In this document: piece after piece, positions 1-11,625 of the stretch
Layout of the letters: each line of letters opens with the position of its first letter
Position numbering within the stretch: the first letter of the stretch is position 1
Assembly: GCA_902489945.1 (NCBI GenBank)
Contig: CABUBZ010000040.1
Span: 1-18,106, forward strand
From: an uncultured Collinsella sp.
Lineage (GTDB): Bacteria > Actinomycetota > Coriobacteriia > Coriobacteriales > Coriobacteriaceae
Reading direction: 5' to 3'
DNA: 18,106 bases
The notes under the pieces: model-generated
Seen by the model: only the letters and a program-made list of their open reading frames with translations
Database searches by the model: none
What the model was told of the DNA's origin: nothing
Program-made: the position numbers and the translations under genes

Positions 1-85
1 GGCAGGGCCCACACTCATTTTCTATTCAGCCCTAGTCATCGCGCAAAGCCCCTTCGGCAGCACACGGTGCAGCTAAGTCACCGCA

Positions 86-176
86 GGCCGGGGCGGGAGG
101 GGCCGAGTTTCCTCCTGAGCGACTCTGCTTGCAGCCGGAGCGAAAGGGGGAAATCTCGGCCCCTCCCGCCCCGGCC
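86..176. repeat. Long GC-rich inverted repeat downstream of carB
   Basis: Positions 86-107 and 155-176 are perfect 22-nt reverse complements. The pairing continues inward through 108-116 and 145-153, with one bulged base and one G-U pair, leaving a loop of about 28 nt. It begins 12 nt past the carB stop. Neither strand has a T-run after the stem, so it is not a textbook intrinsic terminator. It could be an mRNA 3'-end stabiliser, a Rho-assisted terminator or a short mobile palindromic repeat. The flank at 1-85 has no gene I can support. Confidence 0.7.
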
Positions 177-188
177 GGACAGGTCACA

Positions 189-3503
<3,315 letters not shown>

Positions 3504-3504
3504 G

Positions 3505-4950
3505 TTAGTTCTCCTCGGTCTCGGTCGCGGCAGTCTCGGACTCAGCAAAGTTCCACCCCTGCAGGCGGTCCTTCGCGGTGTCGATGTCCAGGTAGTTCTC
3601 CTCGCCGTCCATGAGTCGCGTAAAGGCGGTAAAGAGGTAGTGGGCATCGGTGGGGCCGGGCGAGGCCTCGGGGTGGTACTGGACCGAGAAGCACGGGGCG
3701 TCGAGCAGCTGGATGCCCTCGGCGGTGCCGTCGTTGAGGTTCACATGCGTCAGGCGAATGCGGCCGAAGCGCTCGTTCATCACGACCGGCGCGATGCCGC
3801 GGCGCACCCAGGCGCGCAGATCGCCGTCGACCGCATGCTCGGTCTCGCCGCCGGAAAGCTCGGGGATCAGCTTGCCCAAGCTGGGGAACAGCAGGCCAAA
3901 GCCGTGGTTTTGCGCGGTAATTTCCACGCGACGGCTCACCAGGTTCATAACCGGCTGGTTACCACCGCGGTGACCGAACTTAAGCTTTTCCATCTGGGCG
4001 CCGCAGGCCAGGCTGATCATCTGGTGACCCAGGCAAATGCCAAAGACCGGCACCTTGCCGATCAGCTGCTGCACCTGCTCGTATGTCTCCACCACGGCAT
4101 CGGGGTCGCCAGGACCGTTGGACAAAAAGACGCCGTCGGGATTCATGTCGAGTACCTTACTCGCGGGCGTGTCCCACGGCACGACGGTGAGGTCGCAACC
4201 GGCGCGGACCAGGCCCTCCAGAATGCCGCGCTTCACGCCGCAGTCATAGGCAACCACTTTGTGGCGGGCAGGAGCGGCAGATGCGAGCGCAAAGTCATGC
4301 GTAGCGGGCAGGTCGGCGGCTGCAAACTTATGAGGCTCGGGGCAGCTCACGGTCTTGACCAGGTTCTCGCCCACCAGCGTGGGCGCTGCGGCCAGACGCT
4401 CGGCAAGCTCGTCGATGTCGAAGATCTCGGTCGAGATAATGCCCATCTTGGAACCGTTATCGCGCAGGTGGCGCACCAAGGCACGGGTATCGACGCCCTC
4501 GATGGCGACGATGCCGTGGGCGCGCAGATACTCCGGCACGCTGACAGCCGAGCGCCAGTTAGAAGGCGTGGCGCACATGTCGCGCACGATCATGCCGCGC
4601 ATGGCCGGAGCGCTCGCGGGGCGGGCGGTATCGCCGGGGAAGGCCGACTGGACGTCGGTCTCGTCGATGCCGTAGTTGCCGATCTGCGGATAGGTCATGG
4701 TTACGATTTGGCCGGCATAGCTCGGGTCGGTCATGACCTCAAAGTAGCCATCGAGCGAGGTGTTGAAGCAGACTTCGCCGGTCGCGGTGCCCTCGGCGCC
4801 GCATGCACGTCCATAAAAAATGGTCCCATCCTCAAGGTACAGGATGCAGGGACCGCAGGTGCCCTTGCTGGTTTTGGCCAGCATACGCTGGCAAAGCTCG
4901 CTGGGCGCGAAGGTGCGGGCAGCAGTGCCCGCGGTATGGTTGTTCGCCAT
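3505..4950 (-). CDS. carA: Carbamoyl-phosphate synthase small subunit
   Basis: CarA is the glutamine amidotransferase subunit that releases ammonia and channels it to CarB. The 481-residue protein has the CPSase small-chain domain at about 34-175 and a class I glutamine amidotransferase domain at about 230-450. The nucleophile is Cys306 in GICLGHQ, and His426 and Glu428 lie in YHPEASPGP. It is about 100 residues longer than the usual ~380. There is an N-terminal extension of about 33 residues, an insertion at about 352-395 between QNHGFG and the conserved RLTHVNLNDGT block, and a C-terminal tail of about 30 residues ending in an acidic stretch. All catalytic residues are present, so the extra segments are probably tolerated or regulatory. 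The start at 4950 has a good AAGGAG ribosome site at 4955-4960. A PyrR-type hairpin abuts that site and probably controls the carAB operon. Confidence 0.97.
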   Translation of the reverse strand: MANNHTAGTAARTFAPSELCQRMLAKTSKGTCGPCILYLEDGTIFYGRACGAEGTATGEVCFNTSLDGYFEVMTDPSYAGQIVTMTYPQIGNYGIDETDVQSAFPGDTARPASAPAMRGMIVRDMCATPSNWRSAVSVPEYLRAHGIVAIEGVDTRALVRHLRDNGSKMGIISTEIFDIDELAERLAAAPTLVGENLVKTVSCPEPHKFAAADLPATHDFALASAAPARHKVVAYDCGVKRGILEGLVRAGCDLTVVPWDTPASKVLDMNPDGVFLSNGPGDPDAVVETYEQVQQLIGKVPVFGICLGHQMISLACGAQMEKLKFGHRGGNQPVMNLVSRRVEITAQNHGFGLLFPSLGKLIPELSGGETEHAVDGDLRAWVRRGIAPVVMNERFGRIRLTHVNLNDGTAEGIQLLDAPCFSVQYHPEASPGPTDAHYLFTAFTRLMDGEENYLDIDTAKDRLQGWNFAESETAATETEEN

Positions 4951-4961
4951 AGTTCTCCTTC

Positions 4962-4979
4962 CCGGTCTCTCTGGACCGG
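4962..4979 (-). promoter_or_regulatory. PyrR binding-loop-like hairpin in carA leader
   Basis: Read on the minus strand, the sequence is CCGGUC, then CAGAGA, then GACCGG: a perfect 6-bp stem with a six-base loop. It contains UCCAGAGAG, the core of the known PyrR binding loop (consensus close to AGUCCAGAGAGGCU in Bacillus pyr leaders). It lies 1 nt from the carA AAGGAG ribosome site (4955-4960). I see no antiterminator/terminator pair between it and the ATG. A PyrR-UMP complex stabilising this hairpin could therefore block ribosome access, as described for mycobacterial pyr mRNA. A second short palindrome at 5004-5019 contains a TACAAT that may be the -10 element, with only a weak -35. If so, the leader would be only about 50 nt long. 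PyrR itself is not in the window. Confidence 0.75.
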
Positions 4980-5096
4980 CTTAAAGGTGTGTAGTTAGGC
5001 CTCGCGGTATTGTAACCGCAAGCATGCTCTATGGCGTTAATTTCATCGAAATGTTTACGAAATGATAATTATGACTTTCTATGCATATTGGGTTTT

Positions 5097-5209
5097 AGGG
5101 TAGCTAATTTGGGACGGGGCTTTTTTAGCTGCCCGACCGTCAATCGGCTAAACCATTTGCGTTATCTGCCGGGGTAGCTAAAAGAGCCCCGTCCCAAATT
5201 AGCTACCCT
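5097..5209. repeat. 113-bp element with 38-nt inverted-repeat arms
   Basis: The arms 5097-5134 and 5172-5209 are reverse complements with only two mismatches, and the outer 25 nt are perfect. The interior of about 37 nt carries no ORF. It sits upstream of the carA leader and immediately beside the terminator of the exporter operon. No flanking target-site duplication is obvious. It resembles a small non-autonomous element of MITE or REPIN type, or a large bidirectional hairpin insulating the two transcription units. The visible part is certain as a structure; its class is inferred. Confidence 0.75.
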
Positions 5210-5217
5210 CTATCCAG

Positions 5218-5256
5218 AAAAATCATCCCGCGTGGGCTTGCGGCTCACGCGGGATG
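5218..5256 (-). terminator. Intrinsic terminator of the exporter operon
   Basis: The perfect 11-bp stem CATCCCGCGTG (5224-5234) pairs with CACGCGGGATG (5246-5256). On the minus strand it is followed by AUUUUU (5218-5223). It lies 8 nt past the stop of the 5265-6230 gene, so it ends the ABC exporter/membrane protein transcription unit. Confidence 0.88.
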
Positions 5257-5264
5257 ACGGCGTC

Positions 5265-6230
5265 TTACTTTTTCTTGTCCTGTTCCAGCAGATCGGACGG
5301 CGAGCGATCGGGCTTGCCGCCGCGGAAAATCTCGCGGCCATGCAGACGATGCTCCAGGTCACGTTCGGCCTTTTCCTCGTCAATCTTGGTCTGGCTCACC
5401 ACCGGGTCCTCGATCAGCGACGAAACCGAGTTCACCTGTTTTTGAATGCGCTCGGCAATGGTGTCGTCCATGCTTACGATGCGCATCTTCCAGTCGATAC
5501 TCGTGGCGTTGGATGAGCTCTTGGTCCACACAAACGTCAAAATGGCGCTCTGATGACCCCGCGCGGGGAACATGCCAAAAAAGGAATCGTGCTGAATGTT
5601 GCTATCCTCGTCGATATAGGCGTGCACGTTATACACCACGCGGTCGATCTTATCGTTGAGCAGCGCGTTGGTCGCAAGCGCCGCGGCCTGAATCTGCCCG
5701 TTGGACAGCAGCTCGAGCTCGTTGGCAGACGATGTGTCCAACACCGTCACCTCGACCGTGCCCGTACGCTCATCGGCTTCATCGACGGTAAAGTCGAGCG
5801 GGAACTGCGTAAAGCCGTTGCCCCACTCAAGGCCGCCCTTCAGCGCCGTCGAAACGGTATCGACCGAAACGCTCTCGGACAAGTTGGCGGTGTTCAGACG
5901 ACGCATCACGCCGTAGCCGACCTGCATGCCCACGATCAACACCAAAATACCGATGACCACGGCCATCGCGGTCTTCGTAATGGTATGACTCACCTGCGAA
6001 CCCGAAGGATCGTCCTCGGACAGCGGGTCGATATGTTTTGCCTGGCTCGCGCGGTCCTCGCTGCGCAGCTGCGCTAGCGCAGCTTTGTCACCGCGCTTGG
6101 CCGCAGCCTCCTTCTCACGCATGCGCTCGGTTCGCTTTTTGGCAAGCGTGGGATCCAAGACACCGGATGCATCGATTTCGGAGAATAACTCCGTCACTTC
6201 TTCCGGAGTCAAAGGGTTCTTGTCAGCCAT
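5265..6230 (-). CDS. Uncharacterised single-pass membrane protein
   Basis: I do not recognise this 321-residue protein. Residues 1-86 are hydrophilic and charged, rich in Lys, Arg and Glu, with no signal peptide. One clear transmembrane helix lies at about 87-108. The remaining ~210 residues look like a soluble domain, probably outside the membrane, and end in a charged tail with KKK. The start at 6230 has an AGGAAG ribosome site. The gene begins 19 nt after the exporter stop and is followed by a strong terminator, so the two genes are almost certainly co-transcribed. It could be an accessory protein of that exporter, but nothing in the sequence shows a function. Composition resembles the neighbours, with no sign of recent transfer. 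Confidence 0.85.
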   Translation of the reverse strand: MADKNPLTPEEVTELFSEIDASGVLDPTLAKKRTERMREKEAAAKRGDKAALAQLRSEDRASQAKHIDPLSEDDPSGSQVSHTITKTAMAVVIGILVLIVGMQVGYGVMRRLNTANLSESVSVDTVSTALKGGLEWGNGFTQFPLDFTVDEADERTGTVEVTVLDTSSANELELLSNGQIQAAALATNALLNDKIDRVVYNVHAYIDEDSNIQHDSFFGMFPARGHQSAILTFVWTKSSSNATSIDWKMRIVSMDDTIAERIQKQVNSVSSLIEDPVVSQTKIDEEKAERDLEHRLHGREIFRGGKPDRSPSDLLEQDKKK

Positions 6231-6249
6231 AAACTTCCTGTCATATCAA

Positions 6250-8022
6250 TCAGTCGAGCTCGTGCGCACGCGCACCTTCGAACTGCATTCGATAGTAACG
6301 GGCATAGGTGCCGCCACGGGCGAGAAGCTCCTCGTGCGTGCCACGCTCCACAACGCGACCATGCTCAACGGTCGCAATCTCATCGGCATGCTTAATGGTC
6401 GAAAGACGGTGGGCGATGATAATCGTGGTGCGGCCGCGCGCCAGTTCTTCGAGTGACTCCTGCACCGCCTCCTCGCTCTCGTTATCCAAAGCACTCGTCG
6501 CCTCGTCCAAGATCAAGATTTTGGGATTCTTGAGAAACACGCGCGCGATGGCAACGCGCTGCTTCTGTCCGCCCGAAAGACGGCTGCCACGCTCGCCCAC
6601 CACGGTGTCGTAGCTCTGTGGAAGCGACTCGATAAAGGCATCGATGTTGGCGCGACGGGCGGCCTCGGCGATCTCTTCCGCTGTAGCGCCCGGCTTGCCG
6701 TAGGCGATGTTCTCGCCAATCGTACCGTCAAACAGATAGACATCCTGCTGCACCAGGCCGATGGCGCGGCGCAGGCTCTGCTGCGTCACATCGCGCACGT
6801 CCTGGCCGTCGATGCTAATGGATCCGGTAGCCACGTCATAAAAGCGCGGCAGCAGCGAACAGGTCGTGGACTTGCCGCCGCCCGAGGGGCCAACCAAAGC
6901 GATGGTCTGCCCGGGCTTGATGGACAGGTCCATATGGTCGATAACGGGACGCTCGTCGGCATCGCCCTCGCCCAGCTCAACGTCCTCGTAGTTAAAGCAC
7001 ACGTCGTGATACTCCACGGCGCCGGCAGTCACCTGCAGATCCGTGGCGTCCGGCTTGTCCTGGATATCCGGCGCGGTCGAGAGCACCTCGTCCATACGCT
7101 TAAAGCCGGCGATAGCCTTCTGATACGTTTCGGCCGAATTGACGAGCGTCTCAAGCGGCGTGCAGAACAGCGAAATATAGAGTGCAAAGGTCGCCATATC
7201 GACCGCCTGCAGCTGTCCCTGGGCGACCAGCCAGCCGCCCAGCAGCACCACGATCACATAGAGCACACCCGAGAGCAGGCCATACGTCGCGGTATAGACG
7301 CCCATGGCGTGATACATGTTCTCCTTGGACGAAAGATAGCGATTGTTTGAGGCGCGGAACTTGAAGCGTTCGGTCTCCTCATTGGCAAAGCTCTTGACCA
7401 CGCGCATGCCCGCCAGCGAATCCTGCAGCTGCGCATTGATGCCGCTGATTTTTTTGCGGTTGTCGCTAAAGACCTCGCGCATGCGCATGTTCTGCCAAAA
7501 CATGATGACCGCAAACGCCGCCGTCACCACGGCCATGGCGAGCGCCAGCACCGGGGCGATGGTAAAGAGAATCACAAACGAGCCGATAATCTCGATGCCG
7601 CAGATGATGATCCACTCGGGCACGTGATGTGCCGCCTCGCAGATATCGAACAGGTCGTTGACCACGCGGCTCATCATGTCGCCCGAGCTGTTGCGGTCGA
7701 AGTACGCAAAGCTAAAGCGCTCATACTGGTCGAACAGGTCCTCACGCATTTTGGACTCCATACGCGCGCCCATCACGTGGCCCCAATAGCTCACAAAATA
7801 GCGGCAGGCACAGCGGACGGCATACATCAGCACCAGCCCCACCGCGATCATACCGAGCGCCTGCATAATAGCAGCCTGGCCCTGAGTAAACAGCCCACCG
7901 GTCAAATTGCGCAGAATAATGGGGAACGCCAGGTCAATGGCGGCAAGCACCAGAGCACAAACAGTATCAGCAACAAAAAGCCCCATCTGGGGCTTGTAAT
8001 AAGACAAGAATCTTCTAAACAT
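6250..8022 (-). CDS. ABC exporter half-transporter (permease-ATPase fusion)
   Basis: This 590-residue protein is a type IV (exporter-type) ABC half-transporter that should work as a homo- or heterodimer. Residues 1-310 form the six-helix transmembrane domain. Residues ~335-580 form the nucleotide-binding domain. Visible motifs are Walker A GPSGGGKST (378-386), Q-loop LVQQD (423-427), signature LSGGQ (482-486), Walker B ILILDE (502-507), D-loop SALD (510-513) and H-loop His538. All catalytic residues look intact, so it could function as a homodimer. A short acidic insert (about 346-358) follows the first NBD strand. Substrate cannot be read from sequence; multidrug or lipid-type export is the usual assumption for this group. 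The start at 8022 is preceded by GAGGA. The uncharacterised membrane protein follows 19 nt downstream. Confidence 0.95.
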   Translation of the reverse strand: MFRRFLSYYKPQMGLFVADTVCALVLAAIDLAFPIILRNLTGGLFTQGQAAIMQALGMIAVGLVLMYAVRCACRYFVSYWGHVMGARMESKMREDLFDQYERFSFAYFDRNSSGDMMSRVVNDLFDICEAAHHVPEWIIICGIEIIGSFVILFTIAPVLALAMAVVTAAFAVIMFWQNMRMREVFSDNRKKISGINAQLQDSLAGMRVVKSFANEETERFKFRASNNRYLSSKENMYHAMGVYTATYGLLSGVLYVIVVLLGGWLVAQGQLQAVDMATFALYISLFCTPLETLVNSAETYQKAIAGFKRMDEVLSTAPDIQDKPDATDLQVTAGAVEYHDVCFNYEDVELGEGDADERPVIDHMDLSIKPGQTIALVGPSGGGKSTTCSLLPRFYDVATGSISIDGQDVRDVTQQSLRRAIGLVQQDVYLFDGTIGENIAYGKPGATAEEIAEAARRANIDAFIESLPQSYDTVVGERGSRLSGGQKQRVAIARVFLKNPKILILDEATSALDNESEEAVQESLEELARGRTTIIIAHRLSTIKHADEIATVEHGRVVERGTHEELLARGGTYARYYRMQFEGARAHELD

Positions 8023-8052
8023 GCAGTCCTCGGAGATAAAACAACAACGTGA

Positions 8053-8093
8053 AACCCTGGGACAAAATAATCAGTAGTGTTTGTCCCAGGGTT
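8053..8093. repeat. Perfect 14-bp hairpin between NUDIX and exporter genes
   Basis: Positions 8053-8066 and 8080-8093 are exact reverse complements around a 13-nt loop. It begins 10 nt after the NUDIX stop and ends about 30 nt before the exporter start. The T-tract after it on the minus strand is weak and interrupted, so it is either a non-canonical terminator for the pur-NUDIX unit or a short palindromic repeat. I find no convincing exporter promoter in the same gap. Confidence 0.6.
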
Positions 8094-8103
8094 GCCCTCG
8101 CTT

Positions 8104-8799
8104 TTAAAGATCAGTTCCACCCAAGCGGTGCGCGATGCTATCGCAGGCCAAGGCGCCTACGACGGTCTTGGCGTCTTCGATTTTGCCGTCGAGTACGGCG
8201 TCGATCAGCTCGTGCAGCGGCACCAGGTCCACGTTGACAAACTCGTCATCATCGGGGTTGGGCGCGTCGAACTCGAGCTTGGTGGCCAGGTAGATATGAA
8301 TAATCTCATCGCAAAAACCGCAGGACGTGACAATCGACGTCAAAAAGCGAATACGACCAGCCCTAAAGCCCGTCTCCTCATGCAGTTCGCGCTTGGCGCA
8401 ATCGAGCGGGTCCTCGCCTGGATCGAGCTTGCCGGCGGGAATCTCGACCGTCACGCGGTCGATGGCGGTGCGGTACTGACGCACCAGTACGATCTTGCCG
8501 CTCTCGGTCAGTGCCACAACGGCCGCCGCACCCGGATGGCGAACGATATCGCGGGCGCTGTGGCGACCGTTGGGCAGCTCAACCTCAAGACGGTGGACGT
8601 CGAGGATCTTGCCCTTCCAGGCGCACTCCTCCGAAAGAATCTTCTCGTGCAGCTCGGCATCGTGCGGGTCGTCGTCGCCCAGCACCAGTGCCGGCTCGTC
8701 AGCGACCTCGCCACCAGGCTCGCCCTCGGCGTGCCCATACATGCGGCTGTCCTCTTCGACGACCTGCGCGTCCACGAGCTCTTCGTTCTTCTCGTCCAT
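8104..8799 (-). CDS. NUDIX hydrolase, ADP-ribose pyrophosphatase type
   Basis: This family hydrolyses nucleoside diphosphate derivatives such as ADP-ribose. The Nudix box is complete: Gly123, five residues, Glu129, seven residues, then RELHEETGF (137-145). The upstream IVLVRQYR and EIPAGKLDPGE segments are typical of ADP-ribose pyrophosphatases. The Pro usually found about 16 residues after the box in that subgroup is Cys160 here (TSCGFCDE), so substrate choice is uncertain. Residues 1-55 form an acidic, low-complexity extension lacking the catalytic fold. Two ATGs are possible. The one at 8808 touches its GAGAGGA ribosome site, whereas the one at 8799 has a normal ~9-nt spacing, so I prefer 8799. 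It lies 21 nt after purD and is probably co-transcribed with it. Confidence 0.92.
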   Translation of the reverse strand: MDEKNEELVDAQVVEEDSRMYGHAEGEPGGEVADEPALVLGDDDPHDAELHEKILSEECAWKGKILDVHRLEVELPNGRHSARDIVRHPGAAAVVALTESGKIVLVRQYRTAIDRVTVEIPAGKLDPGEDPLDCAKRELHEETGFRAGRIRFLTSIVTSCGFCDEIIHIYLATKLEFDAPNPDDDEFVNVDLVPLHELIDAVLDGKIEDAKTVVGALACDSIAHRLGGTDL

Positions 8800-8820
8800 C
8801 CGTCTCATTCCTCTCGGATT

Positions 8821-10125
<1,305 letters not shown>

Positions 10126-10179
10126 GGGTGCCTCCTCTATGGATGAACGGCCCGCTCCGCGCGAGCCCTTTGCAAGCAA

Positions 10180-10221
10180 ATATACCCCTCGGCCGCCCGT
10201 CCGGGCTGCAAAGGGGTATAT
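10180..10221. repeat. Hairpin in the purA-purD gap
   Basis: The 10-bp outer arms ATATACCCCT (10180-10189) and AGGGGTATAT (10212-10221) are perfect. They enclose a GC-rich interior with a further small hairpin (GCCCG/CGGGC). On the minus strand a short U-containing stretch follows. It could attenuate transcription between purA and purD. No clear purD promoter is visible in this 118-nt gap, so read-through from purA is still likely. Confidence 0.5.
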
Positions 10222-10243
10222 CGCAATAACCAAATAGTCCCGA

Positions 10244-11530
10244 TTACTTCCAGAATCGGTTGATGATCTGCTCGCGACCGGCGCCAACGCCAATGAACGT
10301 CACGCGGGTGTGTGCCAGATCCTCGATAAACGCCACGTAGTCCTGAGCCTCCTGCGGCAGCTCGTCAAAGCTGCGGCAACCGGTGATATCGCACTTCCAG
10401 CCCGGGAGCTCCTCGTAGATGGGTTTGGCATGCTCAAAGCGCACCTGGTGCTCAGGCACGCTCGTGTAACGCTCGCCGTCAACGTCGTAGGCAACGCACA
10501 CCTTGATGGTATCGAAGGCCGAAAGCACGTCGAGCTTGGTCATGGCGATATCGGTGAGGCCGTTGACACGCGAGGCGTAGTTGGCGATGGGGCCATCGAA
10601 CCAACCGCAGCGACGACGACGGCCGGTAGTCACGCCGTACTCATAGCCTTCCTCGGTCAGCGTATGGCCGGCCTCGGACTCATAGGAAAGCTCGGTGGGC
10701 ATGGGGCCCGAACCGACACGGGTGATATAGGCCTTCATGACGCCCAGCACGCGGTCGACATTCTTCATACCGACGCCGGAGCCGGTGATGGCGCCGCCGG
10801 CGGTGCAGTTAGAAGACGTCACGTACGGATAGGTACCGTGGTCGATGTCGAGCAGCGTCGCTTGGGCGCCCTCGAACAGCAGGTCTTTGCCCTCGTCGAT
10901 CATGTTGTTGAGCAGCAGGCTCGTCTCGGTGATGTAGGGGCGCAGGCGCTCGGCCATGGGCAGGTACTCGTCGCAAATCTGATCCACGGTGTAGGTGGGC
11001 AGGTGGTAGATGAGCTCCAGCTCGGGATTCACACGGGCAAGAGCGGTCTCCAGCTTGTCGCGGAACAGCGCCTCGTCCAGCATGTCCTGCATGCGCAGGC
11101 CGATGCGGGCCATCTTGTCCTGGTAGCACGGACCGATGCCGCGCTTGGTGGTACCGATGTTCTTCTTGCCGAGCTTCTGCTCAAAAGCACCATCCAGGTC
11201 GATGTGGTACGGCATGATGATGTGCGCGTTGCCACTGATCTTGAGGTTCTTGGTGGTGATGCCGTCGGCCTCGAACATGTCAATCTCCTCAAGGACAACC
11301 TTGGGGTTGACGACGCAGCCGTTACCGATCACCGACACGTGGTCGGAATACATGATGCCGGAGGGCACCTGGTGCAGGCCGTACTTCTTGCCGTTGACGA
11401 CGATGGTGTGACCGGCGTTGTTGCCTCCCGAGTAGCGCACGACGGCATCGAAGTCGCCGGCGACCAAGTCGCAAATCTTACCCTTGCCCTCATCGCCCCA
11501 CTGGGCACCGACCAAAACGGTTGACGGCAT
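10244..11530 (-). CDS. purA: Adenylosuccinate synthetase
   Basis: PurA condenses IMP and aspartate using GTP, the first committed step to AMP. The 428 residues match the family length end to end. The P-loop-like GDEGKGK (12-18) and GNNAGHT (36-42), with catalytic His41, are near the N-terminus. The central SNCTAGGAITGSGVG stretch and the TTGRRRRCGWFD segment are typical. The protein ends in the usual VGAGREQIINRFWK tail. The start at 11530 has an AAGGAG site. It lies 93 nt downstream of dnaB, with a good candidate promoter overlapping the dnaB stop, so it may have its own transcript leading into purD and the NUDIX gene. Confidence 0.98.
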   Translation of the reverse strand: MPSTVLVGAQWGDEGKGKICDLVAGDFDAVVRYSGGNNAGHTIVVNGKKYGLHQVPSGIMYSDHVSVIGNGCVVNPKVVLEEIDMFEADGITTKNLKISGNAHIIMPYHIDLDGAFEQKLGKKNIGTTKRGIGPCYQDKMARIGLRMQDMLDEALFRDKLETALARVNPELELIYHLPTYTVDQICDEYLPMAERLRPYITETSLLLNNMIDEGKDLLFEGAQATLLDIDHGTYPYVTSSNCTAGGAITGSGVGMKNVDRVLGVMKAYITRVGSGPMPTELSYESEAGHTLTEEGYEYGVTTGRRRRCGWFDGPIANYASRVNGLTDIAMTKLDVLSAFDTIKVCVAYDVDGERYTSVPEHQVRFEHAKPIYEELPGWKCDITGCRSFDELPQEAQDYVAFIEDLAHTRVTFIGVGAGREQIINRFWK

Positions 11531-11596
11531 GTTTACTCCTTACATTCATGGACTGTCTACGCGCCACGCCGGCACGCAGAAGCACAAAACATTCCC

Positions 11597-11625
11597 AGTA
11601 TACCCGTGCAACGGGCGCCTGTCCT
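11597..11625 (-). promoter_or_regulatory. Candidate purA promoter
   Basis: On the minus strand, AGGACA (11620-11625), a 17-nt spacer and TATACT (11597-11602) match a housekeeping sigma promoter at 4/6 and 5/6 positions. The -35 overlaps the dnaB stop codon. The spacer contains a small hairpin (CCCG/CGGG, 11603-11615). The transcript would start about 60 nt before the purA ATG. Confidence 0.5.

Noticed and set aside
1..18. Possible start of a minus-strand gene (ATG at 18) after carB
   Set aside because: Only six codons are visible, without a clear ribosome site. A pyr gene could follow carB, but the window cannot show it.
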